This document shows positions 46,556-60,108 of a stretch of DNA of 64,000 nt, piece by piece (within the stretch, counting starts at the first letter, position 1; each line of letters opens with the position of its first letter). Where the stretch lies: contig JAUIRK010000046.1 in NCBI GenBank assembly GCA_030549495.1, positions 248,001-312,000 of the forward strand, in the 5' to 3' direction. The notes under the pieces were generated by a model. That model worked only from the letters and a program-made list of their open reading frames with translations. It made no database searches and was not told the origin of the DNA. The DNA is from Nectonema munidae. Its lineage: Eukaryota; Nematomorpha; Nectonematoida; Nectonematidae. Both the position numbers and the translations under genes were made by a program.

Positions 46556-47561
46556 AATAATATTACCTAAATTTCAAAGATTTTATATATTTTTAGAAGC
46601 TCCAACAAGTTTGTCGTCTTTGAACTTTATTACTGATCTCTAAAAATGTGATAATTTATTTTAGATGATATCCCAGGTTTTGAATTTATACTTTTCAGAT
46701 CCAATGTGTCTTTTTGACAAACCTCAAATATAAAACATTGATTTGATTCGTTTATTCGCGTTCTTATTTTGCATGGTAGTTAGTGCACTTACTAAACAAC
46801 AATTTATCCTTTCAGCAAGAATTCCACTTGCAATTGATTGTACAAATTCATAGGGAATAGTCAGTTTTATTTTTTGGTTTTGGTGAAGAGTTAGAGTTCT
46901 TAGTTATACTTTTAAGGCAAACTCTAATCCTATCTAGAATTTGAGAGAAGTCCAATACCTTTGGATCCAGGGTTATAGGAACAGAGTAAAATCACTTACT
47001 TATAAGCTTGATGCATTTTAAAACAAGCAACTAATATCGTTATTACAAATGATATACCGTCAAATCTAAATAAAAGTTTTTTACTATAAAGACGTTATTT
47101 TTATTTACAAGAGTAAATAGACGCTTTGAAAAGATGTATATTTGCTGTTGAGTGTTTAAAATTAATCGAGGTTTTTAATATACAAATAGACTGATGTATT
47201 TTCCTGTTTGTCTCATCTTTCTTATAAAATGTTTATATTCATGCACAGACACATGGAAATTGTAGAAGAAATCATGCTCCTTCCATATGCACGTGTTACA
47301 CGTATTTAGTTATAAGTGTGCCTAATAAATAACTTTAGGTGACTCCAACCAAGAGATAGGTTTGTACAAGTAATAAGCAAATAAGAAGGAAAAAAGTTTT
47401 GTATGCACGTGTATTATTCATTTTTATAGCTTTCTCAAAAGGTTTACAGACTTGTGAATTACAAGAAAATAAATTAAAAAATATACTATTTTTTTTGAAA
47501 TACATTTTTTTTCAAAATCTAATATGTAAAACACAGACATATTTTTCTTCCCTTTTAACAG

Positions 47562-49877
47562 ATACGAATCCCAATACAGAAGGGCCTTACTATTTTATTC
47601 TTGGGGCATACTATGATCAAGACTATTCAATTAGTTTCCCCAACCAGCAAGATATCCTGGACGTCTTGACTCATGTAAGTTTTCGGCAACCTAAATATTA
47701 AAACTTTGCATCTTTACCTTTTCAATGCTAAGTGCAACACTCTCATCGCTGACGTAAAAGATGGAAATGGCAATTATGTCCAGTTTGCTCTAAAAGAAGC
47801 CCCAAAGAAGATAACAATTAGCGTATTTATTTTAAACCTAAAATAAAAAGCGCGTAAAATTCTATTTTTATTGCAGTCATCAAGTATTCCTGATTTTGAA
47901 AGAAATGGCATTCAAGAGTTGATTGACAGCAATAAAATTAATGGAGCTATTCATATTGCGCCGTAGGATTAAGTGTTATATAATTACAACATTTTTAAAA
48001 CTAATCTTATTCACTTTATATAGATATCACAGTAAGCTTTTAATATGAATTCGCACTCTCTACTCATAAAAACACCGTCTATCTCAATTTTTGAAATTAG
48101 TCCCACATTGCCGCTTAAAACATATTTGTTCTTCATTACTAATTAATCAACGAAAAATTAACTAACTGACTAACTAAATTCATAAATATTTTCGTCATAA
48201 ATAAATACTTTCAAATTAAATGTCGACTCTATATAATTTTTTATCAAAATTTCAATAAGTAAATATTTTATTTAAAATAAAATCAGAAAAAAAAATATTT
48301 ATAAAATTACTAAGTAGTGTGCTATTACGCAATTTTTGATATTCTTTCTATTTTTGCCTTGCGTAAGTTTACTTTGAGCTACTTAATTATCAAATTTTTT
48401 TTTTCCAAGAGTTGATTAATTACAAACCACTTTTTAAGCAAAGTAAAAGAATCCCGTGCAAAAGCTCAGAGATTCGTAAAAATAAGAAAGAATAGACGAA
48501 GCTATATATATTTTTTAACGATCTGTTATTCTCCTTATGATTTAGATGCTGGCTATTGCATAGCGAAGAAATCATACGTAACTTTTGAATTCACTGGGGA
48601 GTCCAGAACAGTTTGCCACGAATTGTTTCACATGTAAAAATTAAAGGGATATATTTCCTTGCAATTTCTTGATTTCTTGTTTTCAGGTTAAATGTTCACC
48701 ACGATACGTGCTCCGGTTCGAATGGACAAGGACAAATCATGGCTTCAGGTATGTATGGCTTCGATCATGATTACTATAACTGGTGTCCAAATACGAGAGA
48801 AGAACTCCTGAAATATATCAGAGAGTAATGTTCCATTTATGATTTAGATGAAGAGAAATATTTTTTCGATTCTTCATTTTAAGGAATGCACCAAAAGAGC
48901 TGAGTAAAAAGGTACCTTGGAATACCCTATCTTCAAAATTGAAGTTAACTGCTGAGGAACAATGCTCGCGTTCTAAACAAAGTCTCAATACGGGCGTAAA
49001 GATATAAAATTCTTCCTTTAAACAATGATCTTATATTAGTCAAAAGAATAATCCATTTGTAGTGAAGTCAAAAATCTATATTATTGGAAAATGAACATAA
49101 ATGTTGATATAACAATATGAAATTACAACTTTTATTCCTATTTTTCAAACCACGCTAAATAAATCAATACACTCTTTGATCATCTGATTTCTTAGTTTAG
49201 TTTTAATAATTTTGAGTTGACTAAACAAGCCTATTACTTTTGCATTTAAATATGGTAAATAAAATACTCTTTGAATAAAGTTTACTAAAATTTTCTTTAA
49301 CATTGAAAGTCCAAAATTTTTGCGAGTGTGCTTTTCTTCGGATTCAACTGTATAAAATCTTTTCCACTGAAAATCTATTCTTGTTGAAACATTCTCACTT
49401 GAGTGTTTTCATCGCGTTTGTGTCAAACTACGGGCAAAGAAGGGTCGATACTAGATCGAACCCGAGATCTTTTTGTATCAAAGTCCAATATCTAACAAAC
49501 ATTACTCATGCCCCCATAAATGCCAAAATGAATTAAAAATTAAAATAATCTTTTTGAAAATTTCAAAGATCCTTGCACCACGTAGCTACACTCTTAGGAA
49601 AGGAATCAAAGGTCTACACATTTCTTCTGAATTCAAATGCTTAAATGTGTGTTCATTCTTCATTTTGATAGATGGAAAATACTTGTCGCTCCTTTTATTG
49701 TGACGATGCACAAGGTTTCTACTATGAAGTGCCGGTCTACGATGGAACTCCATGCGAAAAGAGCAGTGGAAAGTTGGTTGCTTCAGGAGTAAGTCGTGTG
49801 CGGTTCGCTCTTTCAAGAATTGCATAATTGTTATTTATTTATAGGATGGTGCTTGTCATCTCGGAAAATGCGTCTAA
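47562..49877 (+). CDS. M12B (reprolysin/ADAMTS-like) metalloprotease, right copy
   Basis: Eight exons: 47,562-47,674, 47,733-47,822, 47,877-47,962, 48,546-48,633, 48,687-48,824, 48,884-48,995, 49,672-49,788 and 49,845-49,877 (TAA). Lengths and phases equal the left copy exon for exon. The zinc motif HELFHMLNVHHD spans the fourth intron; Asn stands where the family usually has Gly (HExxHxxGxxHD). IMASGMYGF supplies the Met-turn. The last exons read LTAEEQC, YDGTPCEKSSGK and ACHLGKCV. I saw only one amino-acid difference from the left copy in these exons (Gln for Lys after SNGQG). The exon 3 donor (GTAGGA) leaves a phase that does not fit exon 4, in both arms. AATAAA lies at 49,982. Function as a secreted protease is inferred from the family. 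Confidence 0.8.
49395..49515. repeat. tRNA-like repeat inside a protease intron, right arm
   Basis: Inverted counterpart of 27,945-28,075 in the intron before the penultimate exon, with GGGTCGATACTAGATCGAAC as the B-box-like part on the plus strand. Confidence 0.3.
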
Positions 49878-50694
49878 GCAAAGTTCTCGCTACCAAGAAT
49901 TGATTTTTGAGTCCTACAATTGATTTTTGTTTCATTTTAAAATAGCTAAAAGCTTGACAATATATCCTTTTATTTTCAATTAATAAATGCCATTTGCTCT
50001 TATATTCTTGTATGTTGATATTTTTGAAATTGAAAAAATCTTTCGCTTCATGCTGCTGTTGTAAGTTTGAACACAGAAATCAACCTAAGCAAGTTTTAGT
50101 CTTCATATTGTGTGGAAGATAATTATGTTACAACAACTATAGTAATAATGATGAGCGATTTCAAAATTGAAATGCATACGAAAATGTTAATTTCACTAAT
50201 CAACATTTTCTTTTATCTAAAATCATCAGATACACCCATTAGCATTATAACAGGTGATTAAATGAAGAGAATAGAATTATTTTATTTGAATCAATTTCAT
50301 GGTTTGTGAAAATTCTTTCATTATTTGCCGCTGCAAACGAAGGGTCATCGAAGGGAAATTGATTAATCGCAATGAATTATCTTCATAGAATGCAAGGGTG
50401 TTCATATAAATACAAAAAAAGTAGAATAGGCTTAAAAAAAGTAACAAGCATTAATAAATGTGAAAAAAAAGAAAAAATTGTAATATAAGAAGAAAATTAT
50501 TTGATTGTGAGGTATGAAACAGCAGTCTTTTTGATTTTGTAAAAATTTGAAAAGTTAAGAGGGTGCGTGTGAATATTTATAAAAACTGTTAATTTATAAA
50601 TTATTATCTTTGATGCGAGACTTTTATGAGAAGAATAAAGAAAAATGAAATCTGTTTTTAATTCTTGTATTATATAAGTATGGAGAGAGTTGTT
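49878..50694. other. arm sequence between protease and LINE, no gene
   Basis: Counterpart of 26,736-27,577; carries the protease poly(A) signal and otherwise nothing I can support. Confidence 0.5.
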
Positions 50695-53500
50695 TTTTTA
50701 AGATCAGATTTATTTAATTCAGAACAAAAATAGGAACTAAACTTAAGTTTATATGTTCGTATGGGAAAAAATCCTTCATCCTCCCTATTGTAAAGGCAAG
50801 ATCTTTAGGTAAGGCGAAGCACAAAGGGTTTGGTTTTTGATGAATTTTCCAGTGAAGAAAATAAACACCGAGATCTAAATGAAAAAAGGAAACAAGGCAA
50901 AAAAAATTGGAAATGGAAAATAGAGAAGGTGTTTGGTATATATAAGGAAAAATATTTACATGTTAACTGATAACAAATAAGAGATAACTTTTTTTTAAAT
51001 GATTTAATATTTTTTAGATGTCTAATATGCAACGGTAGTGAATTTTAATTATAATAACACTTTGTAAAAAACTATTCTGATTTATGTTGGTAAAACGTTG
51101 TATAAATATATCTTTATCATTTCTCAAGTTATAATTATGTATTGTATTGTTGAAAATAAAGTAATTGGAAAAATAATAATTGGATGTCATATTATTAAAA
51201 ACAAAAAGCAAGGGCGTTAATGAACGTATTTGTTTGATATTCAAAATTCCGTAAGTTTTCCTTATGCTTGTAGAATCACCACTTTCAATGAATTTTATAG
51301 CTCGATTTTGTTTGGATTGTAATTTATTGAAAGAAGTTCTGCTACTAACGGCCCAAATTAAATAGCAATTGTAAACTTTGGATTGGAAAAAAGCGGGAAA
51401 AATAAAAGTCTAGATTCAATGTTTAACATATTTCTTATATTATATGCTACACCTATGAATATTGATAGCTCATTGATAATTTTATTAAGGTTTAATGTAA
51501 AAGATCAATTCGATTGCAAAATAATACCTAAGTAGTTATAAGAGTTCGTTTTTTCAATTTTCATGTTAGATAATTGGATGTTAAATTTAGTTTTCTTTTT
51601 TGTGTATTATAGATCATATATTTAGTTTTTTCAATATTAATATTGTTTTGCTCACACCATTGATGAAACCGATTTAGGAAAAGATTAATGCATCTGTTAT
51701 TCATATATAGATCACAAGTTTTATATAGTATGATGCATCGTCAGCGTACATATAAATTTACAATTATTATTTTGCAGATTAAAAAGACATTAACATATGT
51801 ATTGAACAAAAAAGGAGCCAAAACAGAGCCCTACAGAACCCCGTTACACAGAGGTTTAATTGAAGAATAAGTTCCATTAATCTTAACATAGTAGTTTCTG
51901 TTGGACCGGTAACTTTTTAATAATTTCAAAAATTTTCATCGAAAACCAAATTTATTAAGTTTTAAAAGGAGTAGCTCGCGGTTGACTTTATCAAAGGCTT
52001 TACTGAAGTCCATAAAGATAGAACAAACTTGTAATTTATTAGAACGAGCAATTTGAATGTTTGTTAAAACAGGGGCAATAGCACCTTGGGTAGATTTGAT
52101 TGGCCTAAATACAAATTGGTTGTCATTTAGCAAATCATATTTCGAGATGAAAGCACTGATTTTCCTATGAATAATCTTTTCAAAAAGTTTACCTAAAAAA
52201 TAGGGTATGGAGATTGGTCTATAGTTACCTGGTTCAGTTTTGACACCTTTTTTAAAAACAGGAATAATACAAGCTGATTTAAAGGTATCAGGATACGATT
52301 CATCTTCATATATCTTATTGAAAGGGTGAAGTAAACTATCTAAAATAAAGGAAACTACAATTTTACCCATTTTATTGGAGATGTCATCGTGGCTAGCAGA
52401 ATTACTTGTTTTGAGCTCATTACAGGAAATCAAAGTATCATTTGTGTTAATTCTTTCAAAATAGAAAGTGTTAGCTTGCGATATAATAAATTGATTATAT
52501 CGAGTAATCTTGTTTGGGTTGTTGTGGTTTAATGCTAAATAAAATCATTAACATTAATAGGACAGATCCCGTTTTAAGTCTTTCTACCTGATATTTCATT
52601 AATAATATTCCAGGTTTTTTTAACATTAGTGTGATATTTCTCAAGCAATGCAATATAGTATAGATTTTGTAATATCTAATTTTTATATTATAGATATTTC
52701 TAGCATGTTTGTAGTATCAAAGTTACTGGCAGTTCTAATTGATGTATATTTCCCTAAAAGTTTTTTATTTTATTTTTAATTGTTCAAGTTGAGAATTATA
52801 CCACCGTTTAGATAATGATTTTTTTGTGTAAAATAATTTGCTATTCTTTGAAAAAGATATATCTATATTTTTTTTATTCATCAGTTCCATAGAAACAACT
52901 AAGATCCCAATTTTCTTTAGTTAGATTCTTTAAAAAAGAAAAAAAAATTTTCACTGTAACTTTTAGTATTATTATATGTTGTGGTAGAGGATTTTTTAAT
53001 ATAAGAAAAAAACTAAAAAGGCATAAAAACAGGGATACCGGCCAGAAATATCAGTGTTTATTACCACCGAGAAACCATTTAAATTCAAGTTGGTAATTAG
53101 AATATTGTCTATTGTTGCTAAAGAAGTCATCTCATGCCTTGTTGGAGAGTTGATAGTGGGAATGAGGTGATCACATAAGAAAAAGGTGATCAAAATGATA
53201 AAATATTATTTTATTTATTTTGAAAAATAAATGATCAAAGCGAGTGTGAAAGACAGATGTATAGAAAAAATTGTGCATTCTAAATCTTGAATTAAAAATA
53301 TAATAAGATAGGAAGAAAAAGAAGTTGAGATATTAATAATGTGGTTAAAAGGTTTAAATTGAAAAGACATGATCTTGCTGAATAATGTATAGTTTGAAGA
53401 TTCCCAGAGAATGTTGGCGTTTTTAATATGGAGAAAGATATAGGCATAATATCGAATTTTCAAAACATTATGTACAATGAGTTTATTTATTATTTTCCTC
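50695..53500 (-). mobile_element. LINE (Jockey/CR1-like), right-arm copy
   Basis: On the minus strand, the endonuclease end reads TSLATIDNILITN and VINTDIS (near 53,120-53,030), and RT reads ACIIPVFKKGVKTEPGNYRP, KSTQGAIAPVLTNIQIA and MDFSKAFDKVNRELLLLKL in one open frame of 165 codons (51,936-52,433). The catalytic aspartate box survives in the left copy but is shifted here. The RT is uninterrupted where the left copy has a hairpin element. The 5' limit is uncertain; sequence to about 53,500 may still belong to it. Confidence 0.8.
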
Positions 53501-54848
53501 CGGTGAATGAAAGCGGGTAATTTTAGGAATCATAGATTTTATTGGACTTTCATAGGGTATGCTTTCATAGCAAAGTTTTTCTGATAATATTACACCAAGA
53601 AAGTTGACCGTTCAGATTTTACTTAATCACAAATTACCAATCCACAAATACAACTTAAAATAGGTAAGTTTACAAAAAAAGCACTTTTACACTTACTGCA
53701 AATTGAGAGGTAAAAGATTCATTTTGGCCATGTTCGAGACCGTATATAGAGTTTTAGAAATGAAATATTGATGATGTGAATAATTTGGGAATAAGAAAAA
53801 AAGGGAAAAAATGCAAAAATAGATTTAGATATGCATAATTTGTCTTTTCAAGGATGATATAAAGGCGACAAAAGACGTTAAGGATGCCAAACAAGGTAAA
53901 AAAAAAACTTTTTAATTAACTGTATAGTAGTTAAGGGTTCAAGATATGAGGCTGGAATTGACACCGAACGATGCTAAAACCTGGATATTAGTGCAAACAT
54001 AACAGTTGTGAGTTGTACAGTTAGAAGACGAAATATAGGTACAATGTATTAATGTCAGAGCCAATTTCGGAATTGCTTATAAGGAATCAAGAAATAGTGG
54101 GAAAATTGGTAAAAACAGTTGAAGAAGCAAGATATTTTGTAAGAAAACGATTTTCTTGATTTAAATACTTGTAAAACGGTAGTGACGTGTAAAAAATCGA
54201 GGAGATTTTCTATTTTTTCAATATTGAAATAGATGAATTTATCAAATAATGGAGGGAGCAGAGAGTGAGCGTGTTTATAAACGGTTTACACATCACAAAA
54301 GTTTATATTCTTTAGCAATCTGGGTCAAAATGACCCTTAATTACATTTGAAAACTAATCTTCCTTTAAAGAAAAAGTTTATTCAAAATTTTACAGAAATC
54401 AACTGCAAAAAAAAATATAGATTAACATAGGATTTCAACCTTATTTTTTCAACTTTATCAAGGTCATTTGTGAAAAGTTTTCCTATCTGTTTTTCAACCT
54501 TGTATATATCATTGTGATATTTGCTAAGTTATTTTTTGAACTTTTAATAATCTAAATTTCTCAGTTCAATATTTGCCAAAAAATATAAAAAATATTTTAA
54601 TCTTCATGCGTTCTTCCAATGATATTTCACCCATTTCATTCTAAAATTATTGTAATATATTTACAAAAAATAATTGAAAGTTATAATGCCAAACATTCTC
54701 ATAAATTCATTTTGATATGATTACTCTTAATTTTGTTTTTCGAAAATGGCTGAAAAGAACGATACAAAAAAGTTTACTTTTTATGCTTTTGGGTGAAATT
54801 TCACGCTAAAAATGACCAAAACAAATTCACTGTTTTACTTCTTAATAT
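53157..54848. other. right-arm segment absent from the left arm
   Basis: The left arm jumps at about 22,795 from sequence matching 54,848 to sequence matching 53,157. The extra 1.7 kb here holds the 5' part of the LINE, AT-rich sequence, and CTGGGTCAAAATGACCCTTAA (54,321-54,342), whose GGGTCA...TGACCC palindrome beside TTAA resembles piggyBac-type ends. The simplest reading is a deletion in the left arm. Confidence 0.55.
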
Positions 54849-54999
54849 TATATGCATATAAAATATAAATAAACTTATATATTATTTTATTTTTGCTTTT
54901 ATATTATTAGAAATATAATTAGATCTATATTTTGAAAAGTATTTTGCATTGTACAATATCTTGAATTACTTTTATTCTTCCTTTCCTTCATTCAAAAAG

Positions 55000-56373
55000 A
55001 TGAATTCAAAAATTTATAGCGATGAAGAAGATGCAATTGGAAGTATGATAGGAAAATCAAGTGATGAAGAAACTAGTGATGATGAACTTGGTAATGATAA
55101 TTTGGAAGATGTTTTTTCAAAGGAAAATTGTTTGCTTTGGACTTGATCACTAAATTTCCTACTTCTTGTATAAGCGCTAATATGGATGTTTTTGATTTGT
55201 GTTTCAATGATTCCTTGATAAGGAAAGTTATTCAATATACAAATATCGAAGGCAAAGGATTGTTTGGTGATAATTGAAATAATATTGATGAACTTACTCC
55301 TCAAGCAATCTTTGGAATTCTTATTTTAGATGGTGGAAAAAATGGTTAGACCTGTTTTAGATCGACGAAGTCTAAAAACTTTTTTTCTAAAATTATAAGA
55401 GTTTATTGATTTGACGATAAGAAAGATAGAAGTGAAAAAAAAGATAAGGATAAATTAGCTCGTATCAGAAATTTGTTGGATTGATAATAATTTACAATAT
55501 TCATAATTTCCTGGAGAAAGAGTAACAATTGATGGACAATTGCCAGCTTTCAGAAGACGTTGTCCAATGATACAATATATACCGTTAAAGCCTGCAAAAT
55601 AGGGCATAAAAATTTGGATTTTATGCGACAGTCAAAGTAATTATGCTTGGAATTTTCAAGTATACAATGAAAAAAAAACCGAATTCTTAGCCAGAAAAAA
55701 ATTAAGGCCAACGAGTTTTTTGGACTTAATAAAAGACTTCAAAAGCAGAACTGTGGTGCGCAACTATTGTGGAACAAAAAATTTATTGCAAATATTTATA
55801 AAAAAGAACTTCGTTGTTGAAAAGTGAAGTTACTTTTGTACAATAGATACCAAAAAAATAAAGAGTTGTTTCAGTTTTGAGTACACTTCATCGTAATAAA
55901 AGTGTTTCTTCTAATCAAAAAAACCTCCAGAAGTGATTTCATTTTATAATAATAATAAATCTGGCGTTGATATTATGGAACAAATGATTGAAAGGTGTCG
56001 TGTAAAACGAAAAATAAACCGCTCGCCCCTTACTCTATTTTGCAATATGATCGATATTTCATGTTTGAATACGTTCGTATTATGGACAGGAATGAACTTC
56101 GTTTGGAGTAAAAGTAAGCTGTTTAGAAGGCGATTGCATCTCCAACAACTTGCATCTAATTTTGTTAATAGTGAAATACTAAGAAGAAAATATCTTCCTA
56201 GAACTCCTTCATCACTTTCCTTAATTCTTAAGGTTCAAAAATCTAACAATGAAGTATGCAGTCTTATAGGTCCATCAAAAAGAAAAATGTCAAAAAGATC
56301 TCGCTGTGGATTTTGTATTAACAAGGAGAGAAAAATTTATTCAAGATGCAAAGATGTCAAAGCCACTGGTTAA
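55000..56373 (+). pseudogene. piggyBac-like transposase, right-arm copy
   Basis: An ATG at 55,000 opens an acidic N-terminal frame (SDEEDAIGSM, SSDEETSDDELG), usual for piggyBac. Several frame changes follow in 55,140-55,930, including LPAFRRRCPMIQYIPLKPAK and FLARKKLRPTSFLDLIKDF. From 55,933 a 146-codon frame is open to the stop: SFYNNNKSGVDIMEQMIERC, the FCNMIDISCLNTFVLW helix and a C-terminal RSRCGFCINKERKIYSRCKD cysteine-rich tail. The middle and catalytic part is broken, so it is a fossil transposon. TTAA-flanked ends were not resolved with certainty. Confidence 0.78.
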
Positions 56374-58509
56374 CAGAAAAATGGCTTATTTTTGTGCAAA
56401 AAAATCATTAAAATGATCATATTAACAAATCATTGACAACTAAAAAATGTTATATGTTCAAAGCCCAATGGGTGAATTTCACACAAAGATGCCTTGTGTA
56501 ATTTTTTAAAGGGTAGTATGCGGGTAAAGCTTATATTATAAAGAATAAAAGGCAAAGATACATGTAAGTGTTTACATGAAGACCATAGAACAACATAAAA
56601 TTAAATAATACTATATATATATATCTACTAAAACCTCAACACTATCTACCAGAAGCATAAACGTATAAAGATGTGAAACAACCCCTCTTAAATTTTAATC
56701 ACTATGAACGAAATTTTTACCGTCGCTTATCCTTTGTTTTGTTTGATATTATATATCAAAAGGGAGACACTTTCATTTTGATATAAACAAATAGGGAGAC
56801 ATTTGTGTAAAAATTACCCTTTTTTGATAAGATATATTAGTACCAAATTTCTAATGATTTCTTTGAGTAGTATTAAATACTTTTTGTGGTTTGAATTATA
56901 TCCATTAATTTTTGTTTCGCAATTAAATCGATGTTACAAAGTCAAACTAAATCTTTTTAAAAATTTTGTTATCATTAAGAAGATTAATTTATTTGAGAAA
57001 TTGCTCCTGCAATTTAAATAAAACATGAAGAACTTTTCATGTGTTTAGTTTTGAAATGATTGCAGGCAACTTGATTCACTTCTTTTGAGTTGCAGGAGCC
57101 AAGAAATAGAAAAAGTACCAATTTCTGAAAATATACATTTTCCAATATTTAGACTAAATGATCAAGAATATATCATATTTTAATAAAAGTTTTTCAAATT
57201 AAAAAAAAATACTTTTATTTTTTTAAATATTAATAACTTTATTAAAAATTTTAATCAAAAAATGTAAGGTTCTCGATAGTAGATTATGGTGGAATGATTT
57301 ATACATAATTTGCATCTTTTTATCCTTCAAAATACAACGATGCCGGTTTTTAGTCTCAACTTCCAGTTTTCTTAAATTTTGTACTTTTTTAAAAAAGTAT
57401 TTATTTATCAATTGAAAGTTTTTATTAAGTTGAATAAGTGTGGAAAAATCAAGAGATCATATCTGCTATATGATATAACTAAAGAATTGTTGTAAAACAA
57501 TATTCATTTTTTCAAGGTTGAAATTAAAATGTCCATTCTATTTAACTTTTTAGAATGATAAAGTATTCATTAATTTTTAAAAATAAAATTCAAAATTCTA
57601 CAAATTAAAATTTTTTATTTCAAAGTATCAGCAGATTTTAAGGAAGAAATCACTTGAGCCAATATAACTCAAACAAACCCGCCAAAAATGGAATCAAGTT
57701 TTATAGTTCATTTGACTATTTAGTATGCGCATCAACATAAAGAAATTTATCATTTTCTTGTCATTATTATCGTTAGCAGTTATTCTTCCTTGTCAAATGA
57801 AGATTTATATTAACCAACTTCAATGTTTAAAATGCAGCAAGTAGACTGAGATATAGAGAGTTGGAAAAGTTTCAATATCTTTTAAATAATATGAACTTGG
57901 ATGCTATAAATAGCGAAACATTGTGGTAACAAAAACTTCAAAGATGATTTCTTCGAAAAGAAAAATCATACTGCAATTCAATCTCTTCGTTATAGGAGTC
58001 TGTATATTCCCACTGACACTACCCAGAGAAGGGCTAACACATGAACTATAATAGGCTCCGCAACAGTGCCTCTGGCATCTATTTTTCTCGCACCCACACC
58101 ACCCCTATTTTATTGTTTTTGCCATTTTATCAATGAAGAGTTTTCAAGGCAGGTCATCAGCCCACCAACCTGTTCATTTTTCCCTTCAGAAAAACGAGCG
58201 GTCATTACTAAAGCGCTACAAAACAAAGCAAATGTGTTTTTTGTCAGAAAAATGCTAAAGGCGTATACATGAAAGGTATATGCAAAGTTTTCACTCTAAT
58301 TTTTAGTAGAACTTAAAGTAGTGGCGTCTAACCGGTTTTAACAAAAAAAACTTCTTTTATATTAGTGTATTTATGAAGCATTTCAATATTTGTTTTAAAA
58401 ATTGAAAAAATTTATTTTTATTTTTATCTTGACTCTGTTAAATTTTGTTTAATTCTAAAATATTTTAGTTTTTTTGTGATTTCAATCCTTCATTTGAACC
58501 CATTTCAGC
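56374..58509. other. arm sequence without supported gene
   Basis: It aligns with the left arm except for the left-only insertion near 56,937-56,970 and about 60 bp near 58,290. The 68-codon frame at 58,066-58,272 mirrors 17,779-17,985 but has no recognised domain. Confidence 0.4.
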
Positions 58510-60108
58510 AAATTATATGTGATATTTCAAAATTACAAAACTTTCAACCAAATTATTTATGTGAATTTTAATACTTTTTTTATTTTATAAAAAAAATAAT
58601 TGCACCTTTTTTCCAAAAAATTAACGAAAACGATAACGAAAATCCACCAAAAATTCCAATTACGATAACAAGGCGCTTTTTTGTTCAAAGACGAAGTTAT
58701 TTTTAGTAGCAACGATCCCAAGCCTAAAATACAAGTATAATTGGTATATCTATTTTTAAGTATGCTTTAGTGATGTTCATTTTTATGAAAATCAATAAAA
58801 ATTGTTAATAAATGATTTAATTATGACAGCTCATGTCAAAATAAAATTTTTATTAAAAACCTATAAAAAGTTTCACATATATACCCATTTTAAAGTATGC
58901 TGAATTTAGTGATGATGTTTATTTTTTACGAAAATCAAAAGTTTCGAAAAATTAATAAAACATGTCAATCAATGTCAAAAATTCTACATGTAGGATTTCT
59001 TAATTTTGTTTATAAATGAACTTTTGATGTTTAATTCACTCAAAATATTTGATGTCAGTAATAAGTATTTCGATAGGACCTCGATCGTTTTGTCTACAAA
59101 TTCATTATTGGCTAGTAATCTCTACGTTATTTCTTTTATAATTTGTACAGTTGTAATTTTGCTATTCATTCTAAATGATATTTCATTGGTAGCTCTACTT
59201 TCATCAGAAATTAATTTTCTGCAACCATGTGTTCGAAAAAAATAGCCGATTTAGTAGAAAAAGATACATTTGTGTAAAATTTGAATGAATATTTTATTAG
59301 ATATATTTATCAATCAAAATTTTGATGGGCATTTTCAAAAAAAATAGCTATGTTTATTGAAAAAATTAAATAAATACAAGTGTTATGAGTTGAAAACTTA
59401 TAAATTTTTAAGGGAGTATCTAATACAGACACTAAGTATTAGGTTAACTGCAAATATCAAAATTTTGCTAAAAAATTTAAATTTTGATTGTGATTGACAG
59501 TTTTTGAAATGAAGTCATTCAACGACCAAATGTCGCTAGTGATTTTATGAAACGATCACAAAATTTTAATGGACATGGTTGAAACAATTTTGTACAGTAA
59601 AATTTTAAGTTGAGGGGGAGGCACTTTATGATAACTTCACCCCGAATCACGAATAGTGTTATAATGAATGGGAAAAAATGTTGGTTTTGTTAAAATAAGT
59701 TGACTTCTTTTCATCTTTCTAGTGTCTTAATAAAATTATCAAGCTTGATGATGAGTGTTTAAATTAGTCACTTTAAAAAATATAAGGTTCATTTTACGAC
59801 AGAGTTTCAAGCACATTATAAACTTCGTCCATTCACTCATTTGAAAAAAATTGAATGTACTGGATAAAGGTATTCAAATTGAATACTGTGAACTATTGAA
59901 AGATGATTTGGGCAAATTATTCAATCGATTTTGGATCTTTGTCAGTCGATTTTCGTCAAAAATTGTATTTATTTAAAATTTCTGTGAGAGTATTATATTT
60001 TCCTAATTTGTAATGTCCTATCGCTGGCATAATGAAACTGTTGAATCATGGAACTGTGGTAAATTTGATGAATTTATCAAGCTCATTATGGCTATAAATC
60101 CTACTTTC
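58510..60108. other. right-arm block with no match in the left arm
   Basis: It replaces the left block 15,070-17,585. It is AT-rich, with a 79-codon hydrophobic frame (59,006-59,245) and the start of a 74-codon frame (60,013-60,237) whose second half continues into the shared arm. No known element was recognised. Confidence 0.5.
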
